64,000 nt of DNA. It comes from Rugalucina vietnamica. Its lineage: Eukaryota; Mollusca; Bivalvia; Lucinida; Lucinidae. Below the pieces are notes generated by a model. That model was not told the origin of the DNA. It searched no databases and saw only the letters and a program-made list of their open reading frames with translations. The translations under genes and the position numbers were made by a program. Where the stretch lies: assembly GCA_964017185.1 (NCBI GenBank), contig OZ024874.1, positions 18,533,957 through 18,597,956 of the forward strand, read 5' to 3'. Shown here one piece after another: positions 35,755 to 46,327 of this stretch (the first letter of the stretch is position 1; the number at the start of each line of letters is the position of its first letter).

Positions 35755-35960
35755 TTTGATATGACCCCTAGGTAATTAAGGTCCCAGACAGCTCATTTGC
35801 ATAACCAGGCTGGTGCTATCAGATTACAATTTAATGACTCTGCATCAGACAGAGGCTCTTCTAAGAATAGAGTAACTGCTTATCTTAACCAATCAGTGCT
35901 TGTTGTTTCCAGCTTGGCCAATGGCTTTTGATATGCACATTTGAATTGATCCCAGTTTGA
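35755..35960 (+). promoter_or_regulatory. Candidate regulatory element (octamer, CCAAT boxes)
   Basis: Within about 200 bp: an octamer ATTTGCAT at 35797, a CAATTTAATGA homeodomain-like word, an AACCAATCAG box near 35889 and a second CCAAT at about 35918, plus another ATATGCA word near 35932. Composition and lack of simple repeats resemble conserved non-coding DNA more than the surroundings do. This is a pattern judgement only; no gene start can be tied to it. Confidence 0.3.
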
Positions 35961-36412
35961 AAATAATTCTGCAGCAAGCAACACATGAATGTGATAATTA
36001 TGAACTCTTCCCTCCCACCCAACACCCTTATTTTGACATGTTTTGCATACCTGTACCCATAACAGGTGGCTTTCTCTGTTGCTTATATTCTTTACAATAT
36101 TGCCAATTATGTTTTGTACTTTGTTTAATGATATTTTATTGTTATTTTATTCTCTGTTTTAGTAGTTAGAAGTAGTTGATGTAGCTGACCATTTTTTGCA
36201 GTTTTGCATTTGAAGTTCCTATGTATAATGGCAACTGCATTTGGATATACATGTATATGAACTTTTTCAGTATGAACTTTCAGTTTCATGTGGCTTTGTG
36301 AACCTGAAGATCTGTGACTTAAATATGTGCCACAAAGTGCAAAGTGATAAGACTTGGATAGAGTGATTCATAAACTTTGGATTAACTATGGACTTCAGGA
36401 TACTATGTGTCG

Positions 36413-36464
36413 CAGCAATGAACTACATACATGTGCTGCAGCAATGAACTACATACATGTGCTC
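36413..36464 (+). repeat. 26-bp tandem duplication
   Basis: GCAGCAATGAACTACATACA-TGTGCT occurs twice in direct tandem with no mismatch. Confidence 0.9.
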
Positions 36465-37974
36465 TCCATGGACAATACTATATAAATATGGAGATTATTA
36501 CTATCATGAATTTTTGCAAGTGCAATAATAATATAGTCATATGCAATGCATTCTAAGCAGGCGCTTAATGTTTTACATTACTATGCAGTATCCTTGCTAT
36601 AATTGTCTTGTGCTTTAGCTTTGCATTAAATGGTCTACATTTTTATCATTATTTTATTTACCTTTAAATGAACAAGTTAAAGAATTAATACCGGTAATAA
36701 ATACATAGAAGATAAATAATGATAGACTGGGCTAGCCATGTTGACTGGTACAGTCTGATAGAATTTTAACATCCATACTGCGCCGTCAGCGTAGAGCTGT
36801 AATCCGAGACTTTTCGGCTATTTCATGGTTTGCAGTATCGATGGCAGAGCTTAATTTTAGAAGGGTAATGTGCCAGTTGTATCACGAATATATAACGAAA
36901 AAAAATCTCGTTGCTGCTACTGTTCCCTCAAACATCAAATACTTTCTCTATCAAAAGTAGGGTACAATAATCCACTTTCTGATTTTTTGCAAGCTATGCT
37001 TAATTTCTTAGTAACGAATTTATATTTGACAGAGAACACATATGATTACTCTGAACAACCAGGCAAATATCGTTAAAGAAATAAGTATAAAAAAGTCAAG
37101 TACTAACTTACACGTTGAACACTGATAGCTTCTTTGAGTGTGACGAATTGGTTTGGAATCCTGCTGTTGATAAGAAAGTATTTTGATGTTTTGGAATACC
37201 AACAGCAACCAGAATTAATAGAATGTGGGTTGTTTGGTGTGATAGTGGTTAAGAAATACGAGTACATCGGAACGTCTCTAGGTGCAGCTTTCATTTCTAC
37301 ACATATATTTGGTTAACTGATTTCGTTGATTTTATTAGCCTGGTAAAATGCCCGCTTTTCCATTAATAAACACTTACTATCTTGGGAGATGCAAGAACAC
37401 GCTGCAGACAAAACCTACCAATCTCAGATATGACTTTAAAACAAATGCACAGTGCCCCAATAGCTGGGCATTTTCCACTTCCCTTAGCAAATCTTCACTG
37501 TAATAGATGGGAACAGTTTGGCATTTGAAATTTTATGAACTTACATGGTTTGTTTTATTTGGTCTTTTTTTTCTGGCATGGGCTCTGCAACAAATGGTCT
37601 TATCATCATAAAGAGACATAATCAATGTCAGTCACACCACCTGGTCAATGCATGACAAAACCGAAGTCTGTGACAAGTGTGTTCAGCAATGAAAGAAAAC
37701 CTCTGTTTGATAGACAAAATATAAAGGTTTGAGTATGGCTTCAGCAGCCAGAATAGTTATTTTCGCGAAGAGCTTTGATAAACAGAAAAGTGCTTACTTG
37801 GCTAAATCACTGCTTGAAATAGGTTCAGTAAATTCTGAATGTATTTGATGATTCTTTAAGAAGGTGGCCCATGCGACATGTAATCGATTTTTAAAATATC
37901 TTAAACTGTCGTCTACCCAAGGATTACATTGTAAATTTTACATGCCAATAAACTGACAATATGTGAGCCGCCGC

Positions 37975-38198
37975 GTGGGAAAACCAACAATTTGCATATG
38001 CGAAAACAAAGACGCAGATCAGCTTCGCGGTAACCGCGAAGCTGATCAGCGCCTTTGTTTTCGCTACACGGATAGTACAATGCCTCTCCTTTATAAATCC
38101 AAAATTTCAAGCTTCTGGGCGTTTTCTATGACTGTACAGGCCGGTTTTTGTCGGACCTGTTCGGAACCCAAATTGTTGGTTTTCTCATGCACAGGCTC
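37975..38198. mobile_element. MITE family B, complete copy with empty site
   Basis: Starts GAGCCGCCGCGTGGGAAAAC; the right end has decayed to ...AGGCTC. The palindrome GATCAGCTTCGCGGTAACCG is intact. Homologous sequence in duplication unit 1 (about 34997-35012) reads AATATGTGTGGTTTG without the element; the filled site is AATATGT-element-TGGT-GTGGTTTG, as expected for a 4-bp target duplication with later mutation. Confidence 0.85.
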
Positions 38199-38278
38199 TG
38201 GTGTGGTTTGTATTTTGCCTATGCCATGTAAACCGCAATTCTTACTGTACACTATAGGCGGTAATGCCTAGAAAACAT

Positions 38279-38556
38279 CATTACGAAAACTTGCCCATGC
38301 AATATATAGAAAAAAATTTTGGTTGTAAAAATGAAAATTTTTACTGGAAATTTTTTGATATTTTTCTTATTTTTGCTCAAAACATAGATTGTGGGTACAC
38401 GTTAGAACCGCCTCGGCGAGGCGGTTCTAACGAGTACCCACAATCTATGTTTTGGAGCAAAAAAAAGAAAAATAGGTATATCCCTGCATACCCCAGTTTT
38501 TCTATATAAAAGTGGGGTTTGAGGGGGTAAACATTACACGGACATGTTTTCGTGAT
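38279..38556. mobile_element. MITE family D, reference copy
   Basis: Ends are weak inverted copies: TTACGAAAACTTGCCCATGC on the left, and on the right the complement of ATCACGAAAACATGTCCGTG. The core is a palindrome of about 85 bp: AAAACATAGATTGTGGGTAC, ACGTTAGAACCGCCTCG, a centre GCGAG, then the complementary arm ending AATCTATGTTTTGGAGC. A conserved GCATACCCCAGTTTTTCTAT segment follows. Absent from duplication unit 1. No ORF. Confidence 0.85.
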
Positions 38557-38990
38557 GGCATGGTGAGGAACATATACAATTCTGAAGCTTTCTTAAAAAT
38601 CACATCGGTATAACAGAATTGAAGAAAAACAATTGACAACGGGACTTTAAAGGTTTCAGTTTTAATCAATCTACGAGTCGTAGTGAGTCGATTATCTTTT
38701 TCAAAGATGATAAAAGTTACAGTTCACGTATGTGACAAACTGATTCATTCATCATTGCGTTTTCTTGAAGTATTAGCTAGGACTTCCTTTGATCCTCCGA
38801 GATATTCTCAATTTTTATGCAAATCTTTAACGTGACTTGGTATCATTTACTAAAAACCTTTTGATAAAATAGGCACATCGATTTTATCTCAGACTCTTTA
38901 TTAAAAGCATTGTTCATCTTTCTTAATACCGGTAATAAATACATAGAAGATAAATAATGATAGAATGGGCTAGCCACTAAGCCTGATAGA

Positions 38991-39497
38991 TTTTAGAAGT
39001 TTTATTGCGCCGTCTGAGTATAGCAGTAACCCGAGATTTGCCAGGTTTGGTAGTATCAGCATAAACTTTACTTTCTAGACAAGGCTTGGTGCAGCCATGA
39101 TTTTGAGGGCACTTTGTACGAGGTTTTTTTGCAACCAAGACACATAACACGTTCTTTCTTTTATATTGAGTAGCATGGTAATTCAAAGAAAAGACATTAA
39201 ATGTAATCAGAAATATTAGTTTAACCGTGGGTTTCAATAATTTGACGTTCTAAAAAGGACATGGTGACACACTGGGAAGGCACACTTGAAGGGCATGGGG
39301 CATTTTGAAAATAGGGCAAGTACCGTGTCAATATTTTGAATTTGGCATTTTCATAAATAAGTGCTTTACCAAACTGAAACAATTGTGAACAGTTCTTAGT
39401 CAAGTAAAATGATTTAATTGAGCGTGTGCATATGTTAATCATTAATGCTAGGAAATAAATTTCAGTTACTGTAGTAATGGCATACTTAAATATTAGT

Positions 39498-39499
<2 letters not shown>
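38991..39499. other. No feature recognised
   Basis: Unassigned. Minus-strand ORFs of 73-86 codons (38977-39237, 39221-39442) have no recognised domain. Confidence 0.45.
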
Positions 39500-39591
<92 letters not shown>

Positions 39592-39594
39592 TTT
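39500..39594 (+). repeat. Poly-T followed by (TTA)n
   Basis: About 55 T then about twelve TTA repeats. On the minus strand it reads (TAA)n-A(n), which would fit the tail of a retroposon, but no body was identified next to it. Confidence 0.9.
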
Positions 39595-39844
39595 TCGTGT
39601 TTTTATAATATCCCACGTGCATAGGCACCTTTAACTTTTTACTAGGGCGAGGCAACAAAGTCCACCACTATTTTTGTTTGCTACGAAATATACATTTAAA
39701 ATGGTTTAAGAACTCAAAACAATAATATATGCATGTTTAAATTTTAACATTGCATATGAATTCATGAATGAAAGCATTTATATCAGAATTTGATAGAATG
39801 ATTTTTTCTTGGTGATATTTTTCGATTTAATTTACATGTATATT

Positions 39845-40295
39845 TATGGCCCATCCCTTTTCTCATTAATATGCTCGCTTCGCTGCTCTTAAAGGACCTC
39901 GGTTTCATTTTTATTTGCTTTTACTGCAGCTGGTGTTGTGCCGTGTGGTCGCCCTAAAAAGTTTCCCCGTACATCATGCATAGTGCAGATTATATTTTCC
40001 TTTCGGTCCTTTGAGATCAGCGAGGGTATTCTGAGAAATCAGAAATTCATTATCGGTTTAGATTCATTTTCTAACCAACATTTTATATACATACGTATTT
40101 GGCTCTGTTTGGATAATACTAGTTTTTGTATCGACCATCCTGTGGAAAGTTGCAAAATTACAGCATGTCTCTTTGGCTCCATTTTGCCAAATCTAAAGGG
40201 TCAGTGAAGAGGCTTAAGTAGCCAAAACAGCGGTATGGCCCATCCCTTTTCTCATTAATATGCTCGCTGCTCTTAAAGGACCTCGGTTTTATTTT
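39845..40295 (+). repeat. Dispersed repeat family E, long copy
   Basis: Begins ATGGCCCATCCCTTTTCTCA-TTAATATGCTCGC and ends with a second copy of the same block at 40233-40290, so the unit carries direct repeats of about 55 bp at its ends. Between them: GTCGCCCTAAAAAGTTTCCC, GAGATCAGCGAGGGTATTCT, GTTGCAAAATTACAG. The copy at 44155-44605 has the same order. Confidence 0.75.
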
Positions 40296-41424
40296 CATTA
40301 TTGTCTATGAATACTGTTATTTTAATGTATTATCTGCCTGCATGTAGTATATTAATTTACAAAATTTCTAACCGAACAACTGAATTTTCTTGGCTAAAAT
40401 TTGAACCAATGAAGCTGTGGTTTTAAAACTTATATGGAGCATTATTTATTCAACATAGGTGTGCCACAAAATTTAATTAAATATGCTTGATTTGGACAAC
40501 AACGTGTTGAATGATTTACATGGCAACCAGCAAAACCCAAAATACACAACATTCTGCATATGACATGATAACGATTTTCAAATTTGGACCAACTGTACCC
40601 AAGCGTAAATGCTAGTATGTCACCGCTACCTCGAGAAATTGATAAAGGTAAGTCGTTCCAGCAGTGAATGAATTGCATTTTGGATAAAAAATTTATTTCT
40701 TTGGAAGGTTTATCAAAGCAAAAGAAGCGCATTTCGATTTTTTCTGATATTCAATGACGTCAAATATGCACGTGCAGGTTATGTAAAATTATCACGGCCC
40801 GATGAACAAGGATTAATGCCGCGATTATTTCACTTTAAACTTACGATCATTAACATTGCTACTCCTGGTAATTTATTTCCTGCAAACAGTTCAGAAAAAC
40901 TTCGGTTAACAATTTTGTCAATATTATGTGTAAATGTGCTTTAACCTAGTTATATCATTTTTTTTTATTTCACAATGATTTATTATTTAGCTTCTAGGAA
41001 ATAATGAACATATGTGACAACAATAAAATTACTTTGTTACCCAAGTGACTTTGCATTCCATCAATAGATTGGTACATTTCACAAGGACCTTAATTTGCTG
41101 CAGCCATCCATGAAAATTCCGAACTTATTTTATCAAGGTTATATCTTCTACGGGAACACGGATTTTTTGTTTTACACTCTTGAATAATTTCACTATTTTC
41201 AGATGTAAATTTCATACATTTCGAACTCTAAGAATAATCCAGAACTTGACACAGATTTATGTATATAAATTTACTATCACAAAATAATTTTCATCCGCCG
41301 AAACACAATCAAGTTATAAGTCTGAGAATGAAAGATTCCAGATCCATACAGAACTTCATTTTCAGGATCTGTATCAAATTCCACTGAAGCAGCTGAGAAT
41401 TGTCACCAACAACGACTGATTTTA
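40296..41424. other. No feature recognised
   Basis: Unassigned. A 96-codon minus-strand ORF (40442-40732) has no recognised domain or splice context. Confidence 0.45.
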
Positions 41425-41645
41425 CCCTTTTGTGACGAATGGACTCGTCCATCATTATCATTTGGGTTAGTCCACTTTAAGTTTTGGGGACATCAGGTGT
41501 GATTCTATGTTTTCATTTCATTTTTCGATGAAAATCCTTTAAGCAAACAGAAAAGCCCCAGATGGGACGCCGCATCCTGCGGCGTCCCATCTGGTGCTAT
41601 ACTGTTTGCCTATGTCCCGTTAATAGGGCGCCAGGCTTATATGAG
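41425..41645. mobile_element. MITE family C copy
   Basis: Right flank TTAA at 41646-41649, left flank TTTA. Palindrome arms AGCCCCAGATGGGACGCCGC and GCGGCGTCCCATCTGGTGCT around TCC. Body blocks ATCATTATCATTTGGG and TTTTTCGATGAAAAT as in the other copies. Confidence 0.85.
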
Positions 41646-43401
41646 TTAACCCATATACGAGCCTCGCTGTGATGAAATAGGCCTCTGGGATTTTCCGATC
41701 GTGTCATTCAGACATAATTCAGGCTGCAGCGCTTCTGCAGAGGAATTGGTACATGGAATTTCGATTTAAAGATAGAAAAGACGTGAAACTAATGGCGCTG
41801 AACAGCCTGTGCCTTGTGTCATATATTTGTACGACGTAGCTTATTAATGGATTTGCCGCATACTGCAAGTCTGGTGAAGCCCTGCAGCGGTTTAAGGATT
41901 GTATTGAATATTTTCTTCTATTGTATTCTGCATGAAATTGAAAACGCAATGGGAACCAAGTGCATACTTTCATCATATTCAAATGCTACAGTGCTGGATG
42001 GAACATCTGATTAGAGTCTGTGATGTTTGCATAAGGCTCCTTATTGGATTTCCCCTGCATAAATGGAATAATCACCAATAAACTCTCGTTCGTGTCTCCA
42101 TATGGGAAATAATCAGAAACACACTCTAGCTGGCTGGCTGTTTTGATCACAGCAATAATGCTCTCAAGTGACCAGAATTTTTGTCATAAATCGAAGTTTG
42201 CTATCAGTATTTGTCGCTTTTGTCGCATTTGTCACATACGCAGCATGTGTCTTATCGCAGTAACACGGCGTCACCTCGGTATACAACGAGCAACTTGCTA
42301 AAACAACAGTGCCATGAGGTTTGTACATCGGTCGATAGAACGACAAGATAGGGTAGTAATTAGGTACATGTAAATCTGCAAGTCATTTTCTTTAAAGTAA
42401 AGTAAAATCATCATGCAATAAAGCCAAGCCACAATTTTTATAAAGAACTTCTGACAAAGAGATACAAAGGAAGACAAGTGTCTGATATAAACAGAAACAA
42501 GACAAATACATAAACCGAATGATCCCTGTCTACACTTTTGCGTGTCCGTTTTAAGTATTGCATATCATTTCGAAATTAGACAAACTTTTCCATGCAAACC
42601 CGATTTATCAGAATTAGGGCTTAATTATCGCTATTTATTCTGCGACCTGCACACCATTATCTTGTGAAACTTCTTTGCTTTTGCTAACACACATTAAACA
42701 TAAACGTATACGTTGTGTATAATTGGTGATAATTGTCATAAAAGCACATACAATAAAAACATACGGTCCCATATACCCCGAACGACAATATTTGCTGGAA
42801 AGGCATCGCAGTTGAAAATAAAAGCACAAATGGATAGTCCTAAATTCTTTGATAACAAATACTTCAAATACTTCATTCATTTCAAAATTCTCGAACAATC
42901 CTCGTCTAGGTAAATGGATGCCAAGACAACAGGTTGAGAGTATTTCTAAAATCCTGCCGAAAATTGTCAGGAACCGATCCAAGCAGAGCCAATTTCCCTA
43001 AAAAATCTTAACATTCGAAAAAAAGTGCTACCCAGGGAACTGTTTTTAACAGCTGAAAAAAGCAAATGGTCTCACATTCTGTCGTGGTACCAAAAGCTCA
43101 TGGAGTTTACGACCCAGCCGCTTACACACCGCTAGAAAGACTGAGTATTCCCCTTTATCCATGCTGCATACCAGCCAGTGTTCATGGTATGGTCTAGGGA
43201 AGGAACAAGTACAAGTGTAAGACTGTCCAGACTGATACCTAGTGGGTGCGGAATTTGTCCATTCCATTGTCATTGTTGTAGAAATCAGGGTTTCTCATGA
43301 AATGTACAATATATAAAGCACGGCACACGCCTCTCTCGGGATTTTGAGAGACAAAAACATTACATTAATGGTAAATTATTAGAACCACCTCAGGGACATA
43401 G
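41646..43401. other. No feature recognised
   Basis: Unassigned. The longest ORF (42635-42982, minus, 115 codons) shows no signal peptide, domain or repeated motif I can name, and no paired splice sites. The sequence is not obviously repetitive within the window. Confidence 0.45.
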
Positions 43402-43636
43402 GAGCCGCATCATGAGAAAACCGGATTTTTGCCTAGGCGAAAACAAAGGCGCAGATCAGCTTCGCGGTAACCGCGAAGCTGATCAGCGCCTTTGTTTTCG
43501 CTACTCGGATAGTACAATCCCTCTTCTTCTCAAAACCGGAATTTCAATGTTCTAGCCTGCTTCTGTAGCTGTACAGCCCGGTTTGTGTCAGACCTGGTCG
43601 GAGACCCCGAAGACCGGTTTTCTCGCGTCGCGGCTC
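43402..43636. mobile_element. MITE family B, best copy with exact target duplication
   Basis: 235 bp from GAGCCGCATCATGAGAAAAC to GCGTCGCGGCTC, flanked by ATAG on both sides (43398-43401 and 43637-43640). Central palindrome at about 43438-43500: CGAAAACAAAGGCGCAGATC, AGCTTCGCGGTAACCGCGAA and the complementary arm, with a single A/A mismatch that all complete copies share. This copy defines the ends and the 4-bp target duplication. Confidence 0.9.
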
Positions 43637-44154
43637 ATAGAATAATGGCGAATCAAACAATCATTTTATCAGGATGTCACCGTTATTGTTCAGAAAAATA
43701 AATTGATGCGACTTGGAATTGCCATTAAGGACAGCGTTGATAAAATGTTGGATTGCCGTATTACAAGCACTAATTTTTCTAGCGTTTTTGACTTCCTGTA
43801 TCCTTGGCTTACTTTTTCCCAGAGCTTAAGAGGTAATTCGAGTTAATAAACGAGTCACGGTATTGTCGTGTGATCAAACGTACGCTTAATGTTATTACAA
43901 TATGAACGCAGAATGATCTTTTAAGGCTCAAATCAGACCCTGATTCCATAATAAAAGACATCTACTCCACCGATGCTGGGGGGAAAAGACGCCTATCCGG
44001 CATATGTTCGCACTCTGCAGACTGTTGGTATATATTTTCATATTAAATATGTTCTTCCTTTTTCTTAGTTTGTTTTTGTAGAATAGATAGAACAACCCCT
44101 CCACATATATACTAATTTACGGAATTTCAAGACTCTTCAAGACGTAGCCGAAAC
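43637..44154. other. No feature recognised
   Basis: Unassigned spacer. Confidence 0.45.
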
Positions 44155-44605
44155 CGCGATATGGCCCATCCCCTTTCTCATTAATATGTTCACTGCTCTT
44201 AAACGAATTCAGTTTTATATATATATGCTAATACAGCAGCTAGTGTTGTGTCGTGTGGCGGCCCTAAAACGTCTCCCTGTAAATCATCCATAGTGCAGAT
44301 TACATTTTCCTTTTGGTCATTTGAGATCAGCGAGGGTATTCTGAGAAATCAGAAAAAGTGTCATTGGTTTAGATTCATTTTCTAACCAACGTTTAATATT
44401 TGGCTCCATTTGGATTATGCTAGTCTTTGTATTGACTACCCTTCTGAAAGTTGCAAAATTACAGTAATTCTCTTCGGCTCTATGTTGCCAAATCTATAGG
44501 GTCACCGAAGAGACTTAAGTAGCAGAAACCGCTGTGTGGCCCATCCGCTTTGTCATTAATATGTTCACTGCTCTTAAAGGATCTCAGTTTTATTTTTTTA
44601 TTTTT
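44155..44605 (+). repeat. Dispersed repeat family E, long copy
   Basis: Same architecture as 39845-40295: outer blocks ATGGCCCATCCCCTTTCTCA at 44160 and TGGCCCATCCGCTTTGTCAT at 44537, with GTGGCGGCCCTAAAACGTCT, GAGATCAGCGAGGGTATTCT and GTTGCAAAATTACAG between. Diverged by scattered substitutions. Confidence 0.75.
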
Positions 44606-44925
44606 CTTTCTACTGTGACCTTAAGTCCTTAAGTAGCCTTGTTTATATTGAAGCTAACCGTAAAGTAAAAAAGGAGGGAATCGTATTTACATAAACACGT
44701 TTGCGAGAATTAACCTAACAAGAGTTAGATCATTATGTGAATTAACATTATATGTAGAAAGTTTATGCATTTGTAGGCCTACAATTAAATCTAAAATCCC
44801 CCATGAAAACTGCCATGACCAGCACGACAAAGAATGTAAACAACAGAACTGTCTTGGAACAGTTTTATACTAAATACTGGAGGACCAAATATGTTTATTG
44901 GGTACCGATTATTCTAAGGTACATG

Positions 44926-45172
44926 TAGGCAAAGATCATGAAAAGGTGCAATCAGAAAAAGATTCCCACTGCAAAAACCGAGGTGGGAAAAAATAAACTA
45001 ACAACCAGGTACTTATATGAAAACATACATAAGGTGCCAACAGTACAAAAAATTTTAAACACCAAGACATATAAAACAAAAGAACCACCACAGACGTATC
45101 ACATTGGAACGATCAGTAACACAAAATTACTGGCGGGCTTAAACCGTATTTACATGGCCATAACCTCACCTA
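44926..45172 (-). repeat. Dispersed repeat family A copy
   Basis: GCAAAGATCATGAAAAGGTG, CCACTGCAAAAACCGAGGTG, AACATACATAAGGTGCCAAC, GAACCACCACAGACGTATCA and CATGGCCATAACCTCACC, in the order of the family. An internal deletion removes the GCAGCTATTTTCCC block. Confidence 0.75.
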
Positions 45173-45195
45173 AGACGTACTCGGTTCCAACAAAA

Positions 45196-45510
45196 AGGTA
45201 CGAGTAGACAATGATCAGGAAAAGGCGCAATCAGAAAGAAATTCAAACTCCAAAAACCTAGGCGTGAAAAACAAATTGACAATTAGGTACTTATACTTAG
45301 AGAACATATCGTAAGCCGAGTGAGCAACTATTTCCAAATAGGCGGCCACTCAGTTACCCCAACGTAACTAAAACTATGAAGATGTACACGTATATATGGT
45401 TAAAACAGCACAAAAATCGACTCCAAAACATAAAACAAATAAAATAACAACAGAAGTATCGCCTTGGAACGATCACAGAAGTGGAACGATCGGTAATCAG
45501 AATTAGAATC
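45196..45510 (-). repeat. Dispersed repeat family A copy
   Basis: Follows the previous copy directly: GTACGAGTAGACAATGATCA, CGTAAGCCGAGTGAGCAACT, GGCGGCCACTCAGTTACC and AACAGAAGTATCGCCTTGGA. It contains its own short duplication of GTGGAACGATC near 45470-45495. Confidence 0.75.
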
Positions 45511-45584
45511 TTCTTTCTGCTGAAACCGTACAACCTTGTTTATATTGAAGGTAACCGTAAAGTAAGACAGGAGATAGAAATTAA

Positions 45585-45690
45585 AACTGAGATCCTTTAA
45601 TTGAGAGAGGTGAACATATTGATGAGAAAGGGGTGGGTCATACCGCAAACTCGGCTACTCAAGCCTCATCAGTGACCCTTTGGAATTGGC
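45585..45690 (-). repeat. Dispersed repeat family E, short copy
   Basis: GAGATCCTTTAATTGAGAGA, TGATGAGAAAGGGGTGGGTC, CGGCTACTCAAGCCTCATCA: the E head only. Confidence 0.65.
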
Positions 45691-46241
45691 AACATGAAGC
45701 CAAAAAGAATGACTGTAAATTTGTAGCTTTCAACAAAGACTAGTAATATCCAAATGCGGCCAAATCTCATTAACATAAACACGTTCGTGCGATGAATCTA
45801 ACAAGAGCCAGATCTATAAAAATGTGAATTAACATTACATGTAGAAAGTTCAGGCATTTATGCAATTAGATCTAAAATCCCCCCCCCCACACACACACAC
45901 ACACACTAAAAAAACTACCATGGCCAGCACGACACAGAGATGTAGACCTTATACACAGAGAATGTAAACAGCAGAATCGCCTTGCAACGGTCTAATACTA
46001 AATTCGTACTGGAGGGCCAAATGTTTTATTGGGTACCTGTAACGGGATAGTCTCCCTTGTAGAATACGTTGGTGCAACGTATTAGCGGCATATTAGCGGG
46101 TAGTAATATGCAAATTTCAAACTCGAGACTTTGTGAATCGAGTAAGTGTTGGGTATATAGCGCAGTAAACCACCCTTGGTGGATGAGCATGCTTTTCCAC
46201 CGACGGGGTTTCTGTGGCTTGGCTCGGCTGTACGTTACATT

Positions 46242-46259
46242 TGGTGGCAGCGGTGGGAT
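46242..46259 (+). promoter_or_regulatory. tRNA-Leu primer binding site of the TRIM
   Basis: TGGTGGCAGCGGTGGGAT begins two bases after the left LTR. Its complement, ATCCCACCGCTGCCACCA, equals the 3' end (with CCA) of animal tRNA-Leu of the AAG/TAG group as I recall that sequence. All 18 positions pair. Confidence 0.85.
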
Positions 46260-46308
46260 GATGACAACTGCCAGAACGGAGTTGCCTTACCCATGTAGTC
46301 CCCAGGCC

Positions 46309-46327
46309 AAGACTCGGGGCGAGTCTT
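46309..46327 (+). other. Hairpin in the TRIM interior
   Basis: A perfect 7-bp stem AAGACTC/GAGTCTT with loop GGGGC. It takes up a large share of the only non-LTR, non-primer sequence in the element, so it could be an RNA packaging or dimerisation signal. This is inference from position only. Confidence 0.5.

Larger units (their letters stand above)
35453..36690 (+). repeat. 1.24-kb insertion bounded by nearly identical direct repeats of about 200-235 bp
   Basis: The block starting GGAGATTATTACTATCATGA occurs at 35457 and at 36489, runs to AACAAGTTAAAGAATTAA in both, and differs by one base plus a 14-bp indel. Duplication unit 2 lacks both repeats and everything between: there TTCATCTTTCTT joins directly to AATACCGGTAATAAATAC (38917-38945), while in unit 1 those words are at 35443 and 36688. 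The direct repeats could be LTR-like, but no primer binding site or polypurine tract borders them and the repeats lack TG...CA ends. The interior is unique in the window. Confidence 0.75.
33055..38990 (+). repeat. Segmental duplication: unit 1 33055-36480, unit 2 36990-38990
   Basis: The units align in order. 33190 CACTGATACCTGCTTTGAAT matches 37118; 33565 AGCAACCAGAATT matches 37202; 34432 CTGGGAGATGCAAGAGCACA matches 37381; 34970 ATTGACAATATGTG matches 37950; 35185 AATCAATCTACGAGTCGTAG matches 38661; 35400 matches 38875. Identity is high in the best blocks and lower elsewhere. The units differ by insertions: family C twice and a 1.24-kb segment in unit 1; family B and family D in unit 2. 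Because each is an empty site for the other, the insertions postdate the duplication. No gene is recognised in either unit. Confidence 0.8.

Noticed and set aside
35457-36690. Full LTR retrotransposon interpretation of the 1.24-kb insertion
   Set aside because: No TG...CA ends, no primer binding site after the left repeat, no purine tract before the right repeat and no gag or pol.
42635-42982. 115-codon minus-strand ORF
   Set aside because: No domain, signal peptide or repeat; no splice sites that would make it an exon. Length alone is not enough in AT-rich DNA.
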